NCBI RefSeq assembly: GCF_900142165.1
Contig: NZ_FQZY01000031.1
Location: 1-51,997, forward strand
Direction of reading: 5' to 3'
Source: Hespellia stercorisuis DSM 15480
GTDB lineage: Bacteria > Bacillota > Clostridia > Lachnospirales > Lachnospiraceae
DNA length: 51,997 bases
Shown here: piece by piece, positions 6,971 to 15,480 of the stretch
How the letters are laid out: every line of letters starts with the position of its first letter
Numbering within the stretch: the stretch's first letter is position 1
Made by a program: the position numbers and the translations under genes
Notes under the pieces: generated by a model
Database searches by the model: none
Seen by the model: only the letters and a program-made list of their open reading frames with translations
What the model was told of the DNA's origin: nothing

Positions 6971-7107
6971 AAAACGGATATTCGCAATCCGCTTTGCTAC
7001 TTGCTCATAACCTCATAGCAGCTGCGCTGCGTGTCAGTAGGAGGTTAAACTATTGAGCAGATGCCTTAGAAACGGACGCTGTCCGTGGCATCTGCGCAGG
7101 CACTAAG
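6971..7107. repeat. Structured dispersed repeat, longest copy
   Basis: This gap between phoU and the response regulator begins with the hairpin CGGAT-ATTCGCA-ATCCG (6975-6991), carries the tag CCTCATAGCA (7011-7020) and then a second compact structure: GCAGATGCC (7057-7065) pairs with GGCATCTGC (7087-7095), enclosing CGGAC-GCT-GTCCG (7073-7085). CCTTAG (7064-7069) could alternatively pair with CTAAGG (7102-7107). Read on the minus strand the first hairpin ends in GTTTTGAC and may help terminate phoU transcripts. Copy 1 at 2566 shares only the first part. Confidence 0.6.
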
Positions 7108-7161
7108 GCTTCTCCCAACTCGGCGGGCCCCATCTTCATGCAAATCATAAAATTGACAGCC

Positions 7162-7830
7162 TTACAGCATAGGCTCCTCAGCTTCTCTGTGCACGCCTGT
7201 GATAGAGAACTCTACCCACTCTGCAATGTTCGTCGCGTGGTCACCGATACGTTCCAGATACTTCGTGATCATAATCAGATCCACCGCTTTTCCGCCATGC
7301 AGTCCTTCATCCTCTGCAATCAGAGTGATCATCTCGCTGCGGATGCGGTCGAACATTGCGTCCACCTCGTCGTCTGCTGCAATAACCTTGCCGGCCAATT
7401 CCAGATCCTTCTTCACATAAGCAGACACGCTGTCGCGTACCATCTTGCTCACTGCTGCGGACATCTCGCCGATGTCCTTGATGCTTGTCGTATCGTTGAG
7501 GGATCTTGTGGTGATAATGATCTCTGCGATGTCTGCCGTCTGGTCACCGATACGTTCCATATCTGTGATCATCTTCAATGCCGCGGAAATTCTTCTCAGG
7601 TCGCGGGCAACTGGCTGCTGCTGGAGCAGAAGCTTCAGGCAGAGTCTCTCAATCTCTTTTTCCATCTGGTCGATTTCTTCATCTGCTACTATGATATCCT
7701 TGGCCTGTCCTATATTGCCGTCTTTTAATGCTCCGGTCGCTTTCGCGATTGCAAGCTCACACAGTTCTCCCATGCGGGTCAACAGCTTTTCTAACTCTTC
7801 CAACTGCATATCAAATTTATTTCTCGTCAT
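7162..7830 (-). CDS. phoU: Phosphate transport regulator PhoU
   Basis: A 222-residue protein made of two three-helix PhoU repeats; each has the acidic metal-binding type motif (ERIGDQTADIAE about residue 95; ERIGDHATNIAE about residue 195). PhoU damps the PstSCAB transporter and signals phosphate sufficiency to the PhoR-type kinase. Start at ATG 7830, one base after the pstB stop, with AGGAAGG inside the end of pstB; an in-frame TTG nine bases earlier is less likely. Last gene of the pst run before the structured gap. Confidence 0.95.
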   Translation of the reverse strand: MTRNKFDMQLEELEKLLTRMGELCELAIAKATGALKDGNIGQAKDIIVADEEIDQMEKEIERLCLKLLLQQQPVARDLRRISAALKMITDMERIGDQTADIAEIIITTRSLNDTTSIKDIGEMSAAVSKMVRDSVSAYVKKDLELAGKVIAADDEVDAMFDRIRSEMITLIAEDEGLHGGKAVDLIMITKYLERIGDHATNIAEWVEFSITGVHREAEEPML

Positions 7831-7831
7831 C

Positions 7832-8581
7832 TTAACCAAACCTTCCTGTGATATAATCTTCTGTTCTCTTATCCGACGGGATGGAGAACAATTTCTCAGT
7901 ATCGTTGTACTCGACTACCTCTCCCAAAAGGAAGAATGCTGTATTGTCAGATACACGAACGGCCTGCTGCATGTTGTGTGTAACCATGACAATAGTATAA
8001 TCTTTTTTCAGCTCCATAGCAAGGTCTTCGATCTTGGAAGTTGAAATCGGGTCCAGTGCAGAAGTCGGCTCATCCATCAGAAGAACCTCCGGCTGTACTG
8101 CAAGTGCTCTGGCAATGCAAAGTCTCTGCTGCTGTCCACCTGACATTCCCAGTGCGCTGGTTTTCAATCTGTCTTTTGTCTCTCCCCAGATTGCAGCGTC
8201 GCGAAGTGACTTTTCTACGATTTCATCCAATTTCGATTTTGAGTGAATCCCGTGTGTTCTCGGGCCATAAGCGATGTTATCGTAGATGCTCATCGGAAAT
8301 GGATTCGGTTTCTGAAATACCATTCCCACTCTTTTTCTTAATACATTGACATCGATATCTTTATAGAGATCCACGCCGTCTAACAGGAACTCTCCTTCAA
8401 TTCGACATCCTGCGACCAGATCGTTCATGCGATTGATCGATTTTAACAGGGTAGATTTACCGCAGCCGCTGGGGCCGATGAATGCGGTGATTTTCTTTTC
8501 TTCAATGTCAAGATTGACATCTTTCAAAGCATGGAAATCATCATAATGAAGATTTACATTCTTGATATTTAATTTATCCAT
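7832..8581 (-). CDS. pstB: Phosphate ABC transporter ATP-binding protein PstB
   Basis: A 249-residue ABC ATPase that powers phosphate import. Walker [10 protein letters not shown] (about residues 33-41), Q-loop in [18 protein letters not shown] (a PstB hallmark), signature [15 protein letters not shown], Walker [12 protein letters not shown] and switch His in [11 protein letters not shown] are all intact. It starts 4 bases after the pstA stop with AAAGGATAAGAGG upstream, and the phoU start follows its stop by one base, so the genes are translationally close-packed in one operon. Confidence 0.97.
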   Translation of the reverse strand: MDKLNIKNVNLHYDDFHALKDVNLDIEEKKITAFIGPSGCGKSTLLKSINRMNDLVAGCRIEGEFLLDGVDLYKDIDVNVLRKRVGMVFQKPNPFPMSIYDNIAYGPRTHGIHSKSKLDEIVEKSLRDAAIWGETKDRLKTSALGMSGGQQQRLCIARALAVQPEVLLMDEPTSALDPISTSKIEDLAMELKKDYTIVMVTHNMQQAVRVSDNTAFFLLGEVVEYNDTEKLFSIPSDKRTEDYITGRFG

Positions 8582-8585
8582 CCTC

Positions 8586-9446
8586 TTATCCTTTCGTTAA
8601 CCTCTTTGCTATAACATTTGATAAAGTATTGATTCCTACAACCAGGATAAGCAGTATTACTGCTGTTGCGTAAGCCTGATCCATATAGAGTCCCTCACTT
8701 GCAAGGTTGTACATATGTACTGCCAGTGTTCTACCCGACCCCATCACGCTTGACGGTACTGTCGCAACGGTACCTGCTGTATATATCAATGCTGCTGTTT
8801 CTCCTACAATTCTTCCGACTGCCAGGATGACACCTGCCAAAATTCCTGGCACTGCGGACGGAAGAACGATTCGAAAGACGGTGCGGAGTTTGCCCGCGCC
8901 TAAGCCAAAACTTCCTTCACGGAATGAATCCGGGATTGCCTTCAGTGCTTCCTCTGTGGTACGCATGATCGATGGAAGTACCATGATTGCCAGTGTAAAT
9001 GCACCTGCCAGAAGCGAGAATCCCCAACCTAATGTGTTAACAAAGAACAACATTCCGAACAATCCATATACAATAGATGGAATACCTGACAATGTCTCTG
9101 TTGTCAGACGAATCACATTCAAAAACTTATTTCCTCTCGAAGCATACTCCACAAGGAAGATTGCCGCGAAGATTCCGAACGGTACTGCAATCAGCAATGA
9201 CAGGAATGTCATCATAACTGTGTTAATCAGCGCCGGCATCAAAGATGCATTATCTGAAGTGTACTGAAGTGAAAACAATGATGGCTTCAGATACGGAACA
9301 CCATGTATTAATATATATACGATCAAAAAGATCAATACTGTAAATGTAACGATTGCCGCAAGCATCACGAGCAGCATTACGATAAATGAACCAGGAGTTT
9401 TGAGGTAGGCTTTCATTTTCCCGCCAAATGTCTCTTTATTTATCAT
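8586..9446 (-). CDS. pstA: Phosphate ABC transporter permease PstA
   Basis: A 286-residue inner-membrane permease with about six hydrophobic helices. The cytoplasmic EAA-type loop reads [27 protein letters not shown], where the coupling glycine is kept. With PstC it forms the channel on which PstB acts. The start codon ATG 9446 lies inside the last codons of pstC (11-base overlap) and has CAGGAGGT seven bases upstream. Length and motifs are normal for the family. Confidence 0.95.
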   Translation of the reverse strand: MINKETFGGKMKAYLKTPGSFIVMLLVMLAAIVTFTVLIFLIVYILIHGVPYLKPSLFSLQYTSDNASLMPALINTVMMTFLSLLIAVPFGIFAAIFLVEYASRGNKFLNVIRLTTETLSGIPSIVYGLFGMLFFVNTLGWGFSLLAGAFTLAIMVLPSIMRTTEEALKAIPDSFREGSFGLGAGKLRTVFRIVLPSAVPGILAGVILAVGRIVGETAALIYTAGTVATVPSSVMGSGRTLAVHMYNLASEGLYMDQAYATAVILLILVVGINTLSNVIAKRLTKG

Positions 9447-10356
9447 TTCCTGACCTCCTGTTTAAGAGTGCTACACTGAAATTGATGATCAGGATGAATA
9501 CGAAGAGTACCACGCCTGTTGCGATCAATGCTTCTCTGTGTAAGCCTGTTGCGTATCCCATTTCGATAACGATATTGGCTGTCATGGTTCGAATACCTCT
9601 AAGGATACCGGATGGCATTCTCGCCTGGTTACCGGCTACCATGATTACCGCCATTGTCTCACCGATTGCACGGCCGATTCCGAGTACGATTCCTGCGATC
9701 ACTCCGGATTTTGCTGCCGGGATGATTACCATAAAGATACTTCTCTCATGGGTTGCACCGAGTGCAAGGGAACCTTCATAATACTGATCCGGCACTGCGC
9801 GGATCGCCGATTCTGTCAATCCGATGATTGTCGGCAAAATCATCATTCCAAGTAAGAGTGAAGCAGTCAGGATGCTGCTGCCGTTTCCGGAGAATCCCAT
9901 GCTTCTTCCCGTGTCACGGATAAACGGAACGAGAACGACCAGTCCAAAGAAGCCGTAAATAACTGACGGGATACCTGCAAGTAACTCAGTTGCTGATTTT
10001 AATGGCTTATAGATCACTTTCGGACAGTACTTCGCCATGAATACTGCTGTCAGAATACCAATTGGAACACCGAATACAATTGCTCCTGCTGTAATGTAAA
10101 TGCTTCCGACGATCATTGGGAAGATGCCATACAAATCATTGTTTGGCCTCCATACAGTTCCTGTGAGGAACTTTACAAACCCAATCTCTTTCATTGCAGG
10201 AAGTCCATTTGCAAATAGGAAGATACAAATGAGTGCTACCGCAAGCACCGAAGTGCAAGCGGCAATAAAGAACACTCCCTGCATGGATTTTTCAAGAACG
10301 ACGTTGCTTCCTTTGGAAGCTATCTTCTTTTCATTTTCACATGCTTCTTTTTTCAT
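9436..10356 (-). CDS. pstC: Phosphate ABC transporter permease PstC
   Basis: A 306-residue permease with an N-terminal cytoplasmic tail rich in K and E and about six transmembrane helices. The EAA loop region reads ESAIRAVPDQYYEGSLALGATH. The start follows the pstS stop by a single base, with GAGGT near the pstS end as ribosome-binding site, and its 3' end overlaps pstA by 11 bases. It forms the membrane channel together with PstA. Confidence 0.95.
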   Translation of the reverse strand: MKKEACENEKKIASKGSNVVLEKSMQGVFFIAACTSVLAVALICIFLFANGLPAMKEIGFVKFLTGTVWRPNNDLYGIFPMIVGSIYITAGAIVFGVPIGILTAVFMAKYCPKVIYKPLKSATELLAGIPSVIYGFFGLVVLVPFIRDTGRSMGFSGNGSSILTASLLLGMMILPTIIGLTESAIRAVPDQYYEGSLALGATHERSIFMVIIPAAKSGVIAGIVLGIGRAIGETMAVIMVAGNQARMPSGILRGIRTMTANIVIEMGYATGLHREALIATGVVLFVFILIINFSVALLNRRSGNDK

Positions 10357-10357
10357 C

Positions 10358-11293
10358 TTATTTCAATACCTCATCCCATGTAAGAGCTTCACCTGTGTAG
10401 ATTGATTTTACCTGATCTGATGTAAGTTCATCAACGTCGCTGTCGTTGTTTACTACTACTGCAATACCATCTGTTGCGATTACGGTAGATGTAACACCTG
10501 TCTCGTCATCTTTTAACTCTCTTGATGCCATACCGATATCATAGCTTCCGTCCTGTGTAGATGTAACACCTGTTGTTGAGTCTGTCGTCTGAAGCTCAAT
10601 GTCTGCGTTTGTATTTACTGCTTTGTAAGCTTCTACTAATTTTTCCATTACCGGTGATACGGAAGAAGATCCACCTACAACACATTTACCAGAAGGTTTG
10701 CTTCCTGCATATGCCTCTACGTCATCTACTGCGATGTAACCATTCTCTTCTACAACTGCCTGGCCTTCTGTGCTCATGATGTATGAGATAAAGTCGTTTG
10801 CTACTTCATTGTCCATACCGTCTTTTGTTACGATGTTGAAAGGTCTTGAAACTTTATATGCACCAGATTTTACATTCTCTGCTGTAGCCTCTGCTCCGTC
10901 GATCTTTACAGCTTTTACGCTGTCATCTAAAGAACCAAGTGAGACATAACCGATTGCATACTCATCACCTGCAACTGTTGTCATCATAACAGATGTGCTG
11001 TTTGTGATCTGAGCGTCTGTTGTTGTGTTATCAACTTTCTCACCTGAAGCATCTTTTTCTTCGATTCCGAATAATTCGATGAACGCTCCTCTTGTTCCTG
11101 AGCCATCTTCTCTGGAAACGATTGTGATGTCCATTGAGCTGTCCCATGCTGAATCTGATGTTGATGCTGACGCGCTGTCAGATGTACTTCCTGAAGTTGA
11201 AGCAGCATCTGATGATGAATTTCCACATCCTGTTACAGCGACTGCTAACATTCCTACTGCTGATACTAATGCAACTAACTTTTTCATTTTCAT
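10358..11293 (-). CDS. pstS: Phosphate-binding lipoprotein PstS, circularly permuted
   Basis: A 311-residue lipoprotein that should capture phosphate outside the membrane for PstCAB. Signal peptide with lipobox ending at Cys23 (AVAVTGC), then a Ser/Ala/Thr-rich linker (25-49). The order of the ligand-binding motifs is reversed compared with ordinary PstS: the REDGSGTR phosphate loop, normally in the second half, is at residues 61-68, whereas the GGSSSVSPV loop, normally at the start, is at 207-215, followed by DIGMASREL (252-260), DGIAVVVN (275-282) and LTSDQVKSIYTGE...W (290-306), which usually leads directly into the GSGTR segment. Total length equals one PstS, so this is a permutation, not a fusion. 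First gene of the pst operon; GGAGG ten bases upstream of ATG 11293. Confidence 0.9.
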   Translation of the reverse strand: MKMKKLVALVSAVGMLAVAVTGCGNSSSDAASTSGSTSDSASASTSDSAWDSSMDITIVSREDGSGTRGAFIELFGIEEKDASGEKVDNTTTDAQITNSTSVMMTTVAGDEYAIGYVSLGSLDDSVKAVKIDGAEATAENVKSGAYKVSRPFNIVTKDGMDNEVANDFISYIMSTEGQAVVEENGYIAVDDVEAYAGSKPSGKCVVGGSSSVSPVMEKLVEAYKAVNTNADIELQTTDSTTGVTSTQDGSYDIGMASRELKDDETGVTSTVIATDGIAVVVNNDSDVDELTSDQVKSIYTGEALTWDEVLK

Positions 11294-11354
11294 TTTGCAA
11301 AATCCTCCAATTGATTTCTGTTTACATTAATTATATTTTTTGATTACGGATGTC

Positions 11355-11409
11355 ATCATAACGTAGCAATGTAAAATGTGTAACAGAGGAATTGTAAAAT
11401 CTATGTTAA
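11355..11409 (-). promoter_or_regulatory. pst operon promoter with Pho-box-like repeats
   Basis: On the minus strand four TTnACA-type hexamers occur: TTAACA (11409), TTTACA (11398), GTTACA (11384) and TTTACA (11375); the first pair is 11 bases apart, the spacing of PhoP-box repeats in Firmicutes. A -10 candidate TATGAT lies at 11360-11355 with a poor -35 (TTACAC) 17 bases upstream, as expected of an activated promoter. Site function is inferred. Confidence 0.6.
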
Positions 11410-11440
11410 GTCCAAAAAATAGGCAAATTCACGGGAAAGA

Positions 11441-11529
11441 ATAAAAGGGACAGGTTGAAAGGCAATTGGGGACGTAGCAAAATGTCATTTTGCTACGTCC
11501 CCAATTGCCTTTCAACCTGTCCCTTTTAT
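11441..11529. repeat. 89-bp perfect palindrome, second family copy
   Basis: Bases 11441-11529 form a perfect inverted repeat with 44-base arms around one central base (11485). The arms share AAAAGGGACAGGTTGA and GGCAATTGGGGACGTAGCAAA-type sequence with the palindrome at 3537-3622 but differ around GGGG/AAGG and at the centre, where changes are compensated in both arms. It provides the stop codon (TAA at 11528-11526) of the alarmone synthetase gene and would terminate transcription of that gene. Confidence 0.9.
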
Positions 11530-12245
11530 CTCAATGCAAACCGATTATCATCGTTGCGGCCGCTCAGCGCCTTGCTCATGGCCTCCACGTCCTCCTGGAT
11601 TCCCTTATCCTGTTCCCTCGAACATGATAGAACCGCTTCGTTCAGGGAGAGCATTCTCTCATCCAGAGCGGAGACCATCTCCGCACATTCCTGAAGATCA
11701 CGGCTGATGTAAGCCGGTGCATTCCCCTCAAACTTGTAATAGATCTTATGCTCCAAGCTCGCCCAGAAATCCATGGCAATCGTCCGGATCTGAATCTCGA
11801 CTTTGGTCTCCACCACGCTGTCCGATAAGAAGATCGGTACTGAGACCAGCATATGGTAGCTCTTATAACCGCTGTCTTTCGGATTCTTGATGTAATCCTT
11901 GATAGAGAGAACTTTCAAATCACTCTGGTTCCCGATCATCTCTGCCAGACGATAGATATCAGATGTAAAAGAACAGATGAGACGCACTCCCGCGATGTCG
12001 TTAATATACCTCACCATGTTCTCAATGGAGGTCTCATAGCCGTTCCGCTTTAATTTCTTCACGATGCTCTCCGGCGTCTTGATCCTTGTCTTAATGTGTT
12101 CAATCGGATTGTACTGATGGACATGCTGAAATTCATCGTTCAGAATGTCTAACTTGGTGCCCACTTCCTTCAGTGCTGCATTATATAAAAACATAACGGT
12201 TTTCCAATTATCAACATCGTCATAGCTCTTAATCGTTTCCTTCAT
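11526..12245 (-). CDS. Small alarmone synthetase (RelA/SpoT domain GTP pyrophosphokinase)
   Basis: A 239-residue single-domain (p)ppGpp synthetase, which moves pyrophosphate from ATP to GDP or GTP. The RelA_SpoT core is visible: HVHQYNPIEHIKTRIKTPESI, DIAGVRLICSF, KDYIKNPKDSGYKSYH and VEIQIRTIAMDFWASLEHKI. No HD hydrolase, TGS or ACT domain, so it is the stand-alone RelQ/RelP-like type. GAAGGAGAAG precedes ATG 12245. The stop codon lies inside the palindromic repeat at 11441-11529, which suggests the repeat inserted at, or reshaped, the 3' end. It is transcribed towards pstS but ends at the palindrome, so it is probably a separate unit. Confidence 0.93.
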   Translation of the reverse strand: MKETIKSYDDVDNWKTVMFLYNAALKEVGTKLDILNDEFQHVHQYNPIEHIKTRIKTPESIVKKLKRNGYETSIENMVRYINDIAGVRLICSFTSDIYRLAEMIGNQSDLKVLSIKDYIKNPKDSGYKSYHMLVSVPIFLSDSVVETKVEIQIRTIAMDFWASLEHKIYYKFEGNAPAYISRDLQECAEMVSALDERMLSLNEAVLSCSREQDKGIQEDVEAMSKALSGRNDDNRFALR

Positions 12246-12343
12246 CTCTTACTTCTCCTTCTATGCAAATCCCAATATTAGTATATCATATTCCTTAGTT
12301 GTTGTCATATAGTTCACCCTTTTTTAAGAAATGTCTGGCACAA

Positions 12344-12372
12344 AAAAAGGACCTGAGCATCTGATATGCCCT
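12344..12372 (-). terminator. Terminator of the PTS IIC gene
   Basis: Minus strand GGGCAT-ATCAG-ATGCTC (12372-12356; one G-T pair) followed by AGGTCC and a run of seven T down to 12344. It starts about 25 bases after the PTS gene stop codon. Stem is short, so strength is uncertain. Confidence 0.5.
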
Positions 12373-12396
12373 TTCCTTTTTCTGCCTTCTTATTCT

Positions 12397-13455
12397 CTAT
12401 AATTCCAGTTTCATATCGCCGTTTTTTATCCAGTTTTTCTTTCGCATAAACTCTGAGATCATCAGCGTAACCACCGCCGGAAGAATGATCTGTATCAGAA
12501 GAATCTTGATCAGGACTATCGTCTGTGACTCTGTCTGGATCATCGTCTGCCAGGTCATGATCTGCCCCACGAGACCTGCAGTGCCCATACCGGATCCGGT
12601 CGCATTGCTGGTCATATGTAACACCATCGTCCCCACCGGTCCCAGTATGGCACTGGACAGAATCGCCGGCAGCCAGATGATTGGTTTTCTCACGATATTC
12701 GGGACCTGCAACATAGATGTCCCGATTCCCTGCGCCAGCAGTCCGCCAATTTTATTTTCCCGGTAGCTCGCTACAGCAAATCCGACCATATTACAGCAGC
12801 AGCCCACGGTTGCCGCACCCGCCGCAAGACCGGACAGATTCAGAATGATGCCCAGTGCCGCGGAGCTGATTGGAAGCGTCAGAATCATACCCATCAATAC
12901 CGAGACAACGATTCCCATCAGGAACGGCTGCTGTTCTGTCCCCCAGTTGATGATGGATCCCAACCATGTCATAAACCCGGAGATCGGCGGACCGAGAATC
13001 AGTCCGACCGCAGATCCGGTTCCGATGGCCACCAGTGGTGTAATCAGAATATCCACCTTGGTTTTCCCGGCAACCAGGCCTCCGATCTCAATCGCAATGT
13101 ATGCCGCGATAAATGCTCCCAGCGGCTCTCCCGGTCCGGCAAACACCATCGCACCGTCCGCATTCAGTACCGTTCCTGCCAGAAGCCTGCTTGCAAATGC
13201 CCCCACCATACCGGCCGTGGCGGCGGATACGATGACCAGCTGGCTCGCATTGAACTTCCTCGCAACACCGACACCAATACCGGCACCCGTCAGTGCCGCC
13301 GCAACTTTTCCTACTATAAAAATCATATTGCCGGTATCCCCGCCGACAAATGTTCCGATCTGTTGGATGATCGTCCCGATAATCAGAGTCGCGAACAGAC
13401 CGTGTGCCATCCCGCTCAGACCATCCACGAAAATGTGGTCTAAAAACTTTTTCAT
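12397..13455 (-). CDS. PTS sugar transporter subunit IIC-like membrane protein
   Basis: A 352-residue protein with about nine or ten hydrophobic helices, rich in glycine and alanine, of the PTS EIIC type-2 family recognised by the opening FVDGLSGMAHGLFATLIIGTIIQQIG and the GPPISGFMTWLG segment. It would form the sugar channel of a phosphotransferase system, but no IIA, IIB or sugar-metabolism gene is adjacent, so the substrate and even PTS coupling are unknown; some members of this family are solitary. It lies between the alarmone synthetase and a divergent kinase gene. Start at ATG 13455. Upstream an AT-rich stretch near 13590-13620 could hold its promoter. Confidence 0.85.
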   Translation of the reverse strand: MKKFLDHIFVDGLSGMAHGLFATLIIGTIIQQIGTFVGGDTGNMIFIVGKVAAALTGAGIGVGVARKFNASQLVIVSAATAGMVGAFASRLLAGTVLNADGAMVFAGPGEPLGAFIAAYIAIEIGGLVAGKTKVDILITPLVAIGTGSAVGLILGPPISGFMTWLGSIINWGTEQQPFLMGIVVSVLMGMILTLPISSAALGIILNLSGLAAGAATVGCCCNMVGFAVASYRENKIGGLLAQGIGTSMLQVPNIVRKPIIWLPAILSSAILGPVGTMVLHMTSNATGSGMGTAGLVGQIMTWQTMIQTESQTIVLIKILLIQIILPAVVTLMISEFMRKKNWIKNGDMKLEL

Positions 13456-13648
13456 AATTATGTCCTCATCTCTTCCTGTGTTTTCACCTGGCTGTTTCCT
13501 GTTGATGTTTTTCTTTTCGCCGTTTCTTTATTGTTTCCTTCTATGGTTTCTCCCGTCCCCATGTGTTTACAGGTGTCTTGTCATTCGAGAAGTGTATCAT
13601 ATAATATAAGGAAAATCAAGTTTTCATAAACCTTTTATTTTTTCAACA

Positions 13649-13677
13649 TTGTGAAAAGTTCCATCAGATGTTATAAT
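13649..13677 (+). promoter_or_regulatory. Sigma-A promoter of the kinase-like gene
   Basis: TTGTGA (13649-13654), 17-base spacer, TATAAT (13672-13677), about 43 bases upstream of the ATG at 13721. Confidence 0.75.
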
Positions 13678-13720
13678 GGAGACACTTTGAAAAAAAGTTG
13701 TACACAAAGGAGGAAAACAT

Positions 13721-14206
13721 ATGAAATTAGTAATAACTATGAGCCGTCGTTTTGGAACGGGAACCAGCGTCATTGCCAAGGAGCTGTCCGAGCGACTCGA
13801 CATACCGGTTTACACAAAAGATTTTATACTGAAGGAACTCCGTGATAAGGAATATGCATCGGAGGCTGAGATTATCCGCGAGCTGGCCAAAGAGCCATGC
13901 ATCATCGTTGGACGATGCGCATCCGATATCCTGAAGGACCGCTTGAATGTCTTGAACATTTACGTATACGCCGAGAAAGAGGATCGAATCCACCGCATCA
14001 TGGAGCTCGAATCACTCTCCTATGACGATGCCAAAGAGATGGTCGAGAAGACCGACGCAGAGCGTGCAGAATATTACCACGAGCATACCGGCAGAACCTG
14101 GGGCGATGTGAACGATTACCATATGATCCTCAACACTTCTGAGCTTGGAATAGACAATTGCGCCAACATTCTGATGCAGTATTTTGAAAAATTAGAGTAC
14201 ATTTAG
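13721..14206 (+). CDS. Cytidylate kinase-like family protein, short form
   Basis: A 161-residue P-loop nucleotide kinase-like protein. The N-terminal loop reads ITMSRRFGTGTSVIA, followed after a shortened linker by CIIVGRCASDIL, then YVYAEKEDRIHRI, KTDAERAEYY and TGRTWGDVNDYHMIL, a pattern typical of the 'cytidylate kinase-like' family. Most relatives are about 200 residues long; the region between the first helix and the EAEIIRELA segment is 35-50 residues shorter here. Family members' substrates are not established. AAAGGAGG precedes the start; the promoter at 13649 is good. It is followed 55 bases later by a small gene on the same strand, sharing one strong terminator. Confidence 0.82.
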   Translation: MKLVITMSRRFGTGTSVIAKELSERLDIPVYTKDFILKELRDKEYASEAEIIRELAKEPCIIVGRCASDILKDRLNVLNIYVYAEKEDRIHRIMELESLSYDDAKEMVEKTDAERAEYYHEHTGRTWGDVNDYHMILNTSELGIDNCANILMQYFEKLEYI

Positions 14207-14261
14207 AAATCGAGAATATCTTTCGAAGTTTGGAACACATTTAGAAAGCAGGTAAGGTTAC

Positions 14262-14525
14262 ATGTTCAGACTATGGGGCAAGGAAATAAAGGACAATCAT
14301 CTGATGCGCGACACCGTGATCTGCGACGAGACCGATGACACCCGCACACATAAGATTTTTAATGCGCTGGACGCAATCTGCTACGAATTTGATCTGAGCA
14401 AGCCCATCTGGCTGGACTCCACAGTCGCAGAATTTAAGCGGCATGCAAAGGCAAGATTTTATCAGGATAATTTTGTGGATTCCATTGATTTTGACTATCT
14501 GGAGATTCATGTGATTGAAGAATAA
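14262..14525 (+). CDS. Small conserved-looking protein of unknown function
   Basis: An 87-residue soluble, acidic protein that I do not recognise with certainty. It opens MFRLWGKEIKDNHLMRD and has a KPIWLDSTVAEFKRH segment followed by RFYQDNFVDSIDFDYLEIHVIEE; the pattern of alternating acidic and aromatic residues suggests a compact alpha/beta protein. No signal peptide or membrane segment. It lies downstream of the kinase-like gene with a modest ribosome-binding site (AGGTAAGG) and before a shared terminator, so the two are likely co-transcribed. Confidence 0.7.
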   Translation: MFRLWGKEIKDNHLMRDTVICDETDDTRTHKIFNALDAICYEFDLSKPIWLDSTVAEFKRHAKARFYQDNFVDSIDFDYLEIHVIEE

Positions 14526-14542
14526 AGTTCATTATTTCTTTT

Positions 14543-14591
14543 AAAAAGTCCCGCCGCAAACACCAAAACAGTGTCTGCGGCGGGACTTTTT
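14543..14591. terminator. Strong bidirectional terminator
   Basis: AAAAAGTCCCGCCGCA ... TGCGGCGGGACTTTTT, with ACAC/GTGT at the top of the stem and a short loop. It closes the two plus-strand genes and, read on the other strand, also the nucleoside phosphorylase gene that ends at 14650. Confidence 0.92.
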
Positions 14592-14649
14592 ATTTCGATA
14601 ACTATCTATTTCGATAGCTATTCATTTATATAATTGTTTACAGGCACAG

Positions 14650-15480
14650 TTATTCTTTTCCGATTCTTTCAATAATCTCTGTGACCAGCCCGCGGAACTG
14701 ATTTTCGACCCGGTCCGCGACCTCCTGCACTTCTTCATGCCTCAGCGGAGCATCCAGCATTCCTGCTGCCATATTGGTGATACACGAGATTCCGCATATT
14801 CTCATCCCCATGTGTCTGGCTGCCATTGCCTCGCACGCCGTGCTCATCCCGACAGCATCTGCGCCCAAAGTGCGGCACATCCGAATTTCCGCCGGTGTCT
14901 CAAAGTTTGGACCTGTCAGCTGAACATACACGCCTTCCTTGATCTTAATGTCAAGCTTCCCTGCCGTCTCCTTCACGATTTTCTGGAGCCCTTCGTCGTA
15001 GACATGGCTCATATCCGGAAACCTGATTCCAAGCTCTTCCATATTCGGTCCGATCAGCGGGCTGGGTACAAAAGATGTGATGTGATCCGTAAGCAGCATA
15101 AAGTCTCCCGGTCTATAGTCAAAATTGACACCGCCTGCTGCGTTGGTCAATATGACCGTTTTCGCTCCAAGCATTCCCATCAGCCGGATTGGAAGAACCA
15201 CATCCGACATGGAATACCCTTCGTAATAATGCACACGTCCCTGCATGGCCACAACCGGTACCTCTTTTACATATCCAAAGACAAATCTGCCCTTATGTCC
15301 TGCCACAGTAGACTGGGGGAAACCCTCAATATCCTTATAATCCACGGCTGCGACAATGTCAATCTCCTCCGCGTAATCGCCAAGCCCTGAGCCCAGCACC
15401 AGTGCCAGATCCGGCTGGAACTCTGTCTTCCCTCGAATATCTGCCACACACCTTTTTAGTTTTTCATAAATCTGATTCAT
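14650..15480 (-). CDS. Purine nucleoside phosphorylase
   Basis: A 276-residue trimeric-type (PNP-I, PunA-like) phosphorylase that splits inosine, guanosine and their deoxy forms into base and (deoxy)ribose-1-phosphate. Motifs: phosphate loop VLGSGLGDYAEEI (about 27-39), GRVHYYEGYSM, ILTNAAGGVN, QLTGPNFETPAEIRM, and VGMSTACEAMAARHMG followed by CITNMAAG, where Glu and Asn of the base pocket are kept. I chose ATG 15480 (MNQIYEKL), the family start; an upstream extension of 17 codons is open but has no better ribosome-binding site. Last gene of the nucleoside locus, ending at the terminator 14543. Confidence 0.95.
   Translation of the reverse strand: MNQIYEKLKRCVADIRGKTEFQPDLALVLGSGLGDYAEEIDIVAAVDYKDIEGFPQSTVAGHKGRFVFGYVKEVPVVAMQGRVHYYEGYSMSDVVLPIRLMGMLGAKTVILTNAAGGVNFDYRPGDFMLLTDHITSFVPSPLIGPNMEELGIRFPDMSHVYDEGLQKIVKETAGKLDIKIKEGVYVQLTGPNFETPAEIRMCRTLGADAVGMSTACEAMAARHMGMRICGISCITNMAAGMLDAPLRHEEVQEVADRVENQFRGLVTEIIERIGKE

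Noticed and set aside
7050-7110. A tRNA-like fold in the phoU downstream gap
   Set aside because: The pairing gives two nested stems but no anticodon arm, T-arm sequence or CCA end; kept as a structured repeat.
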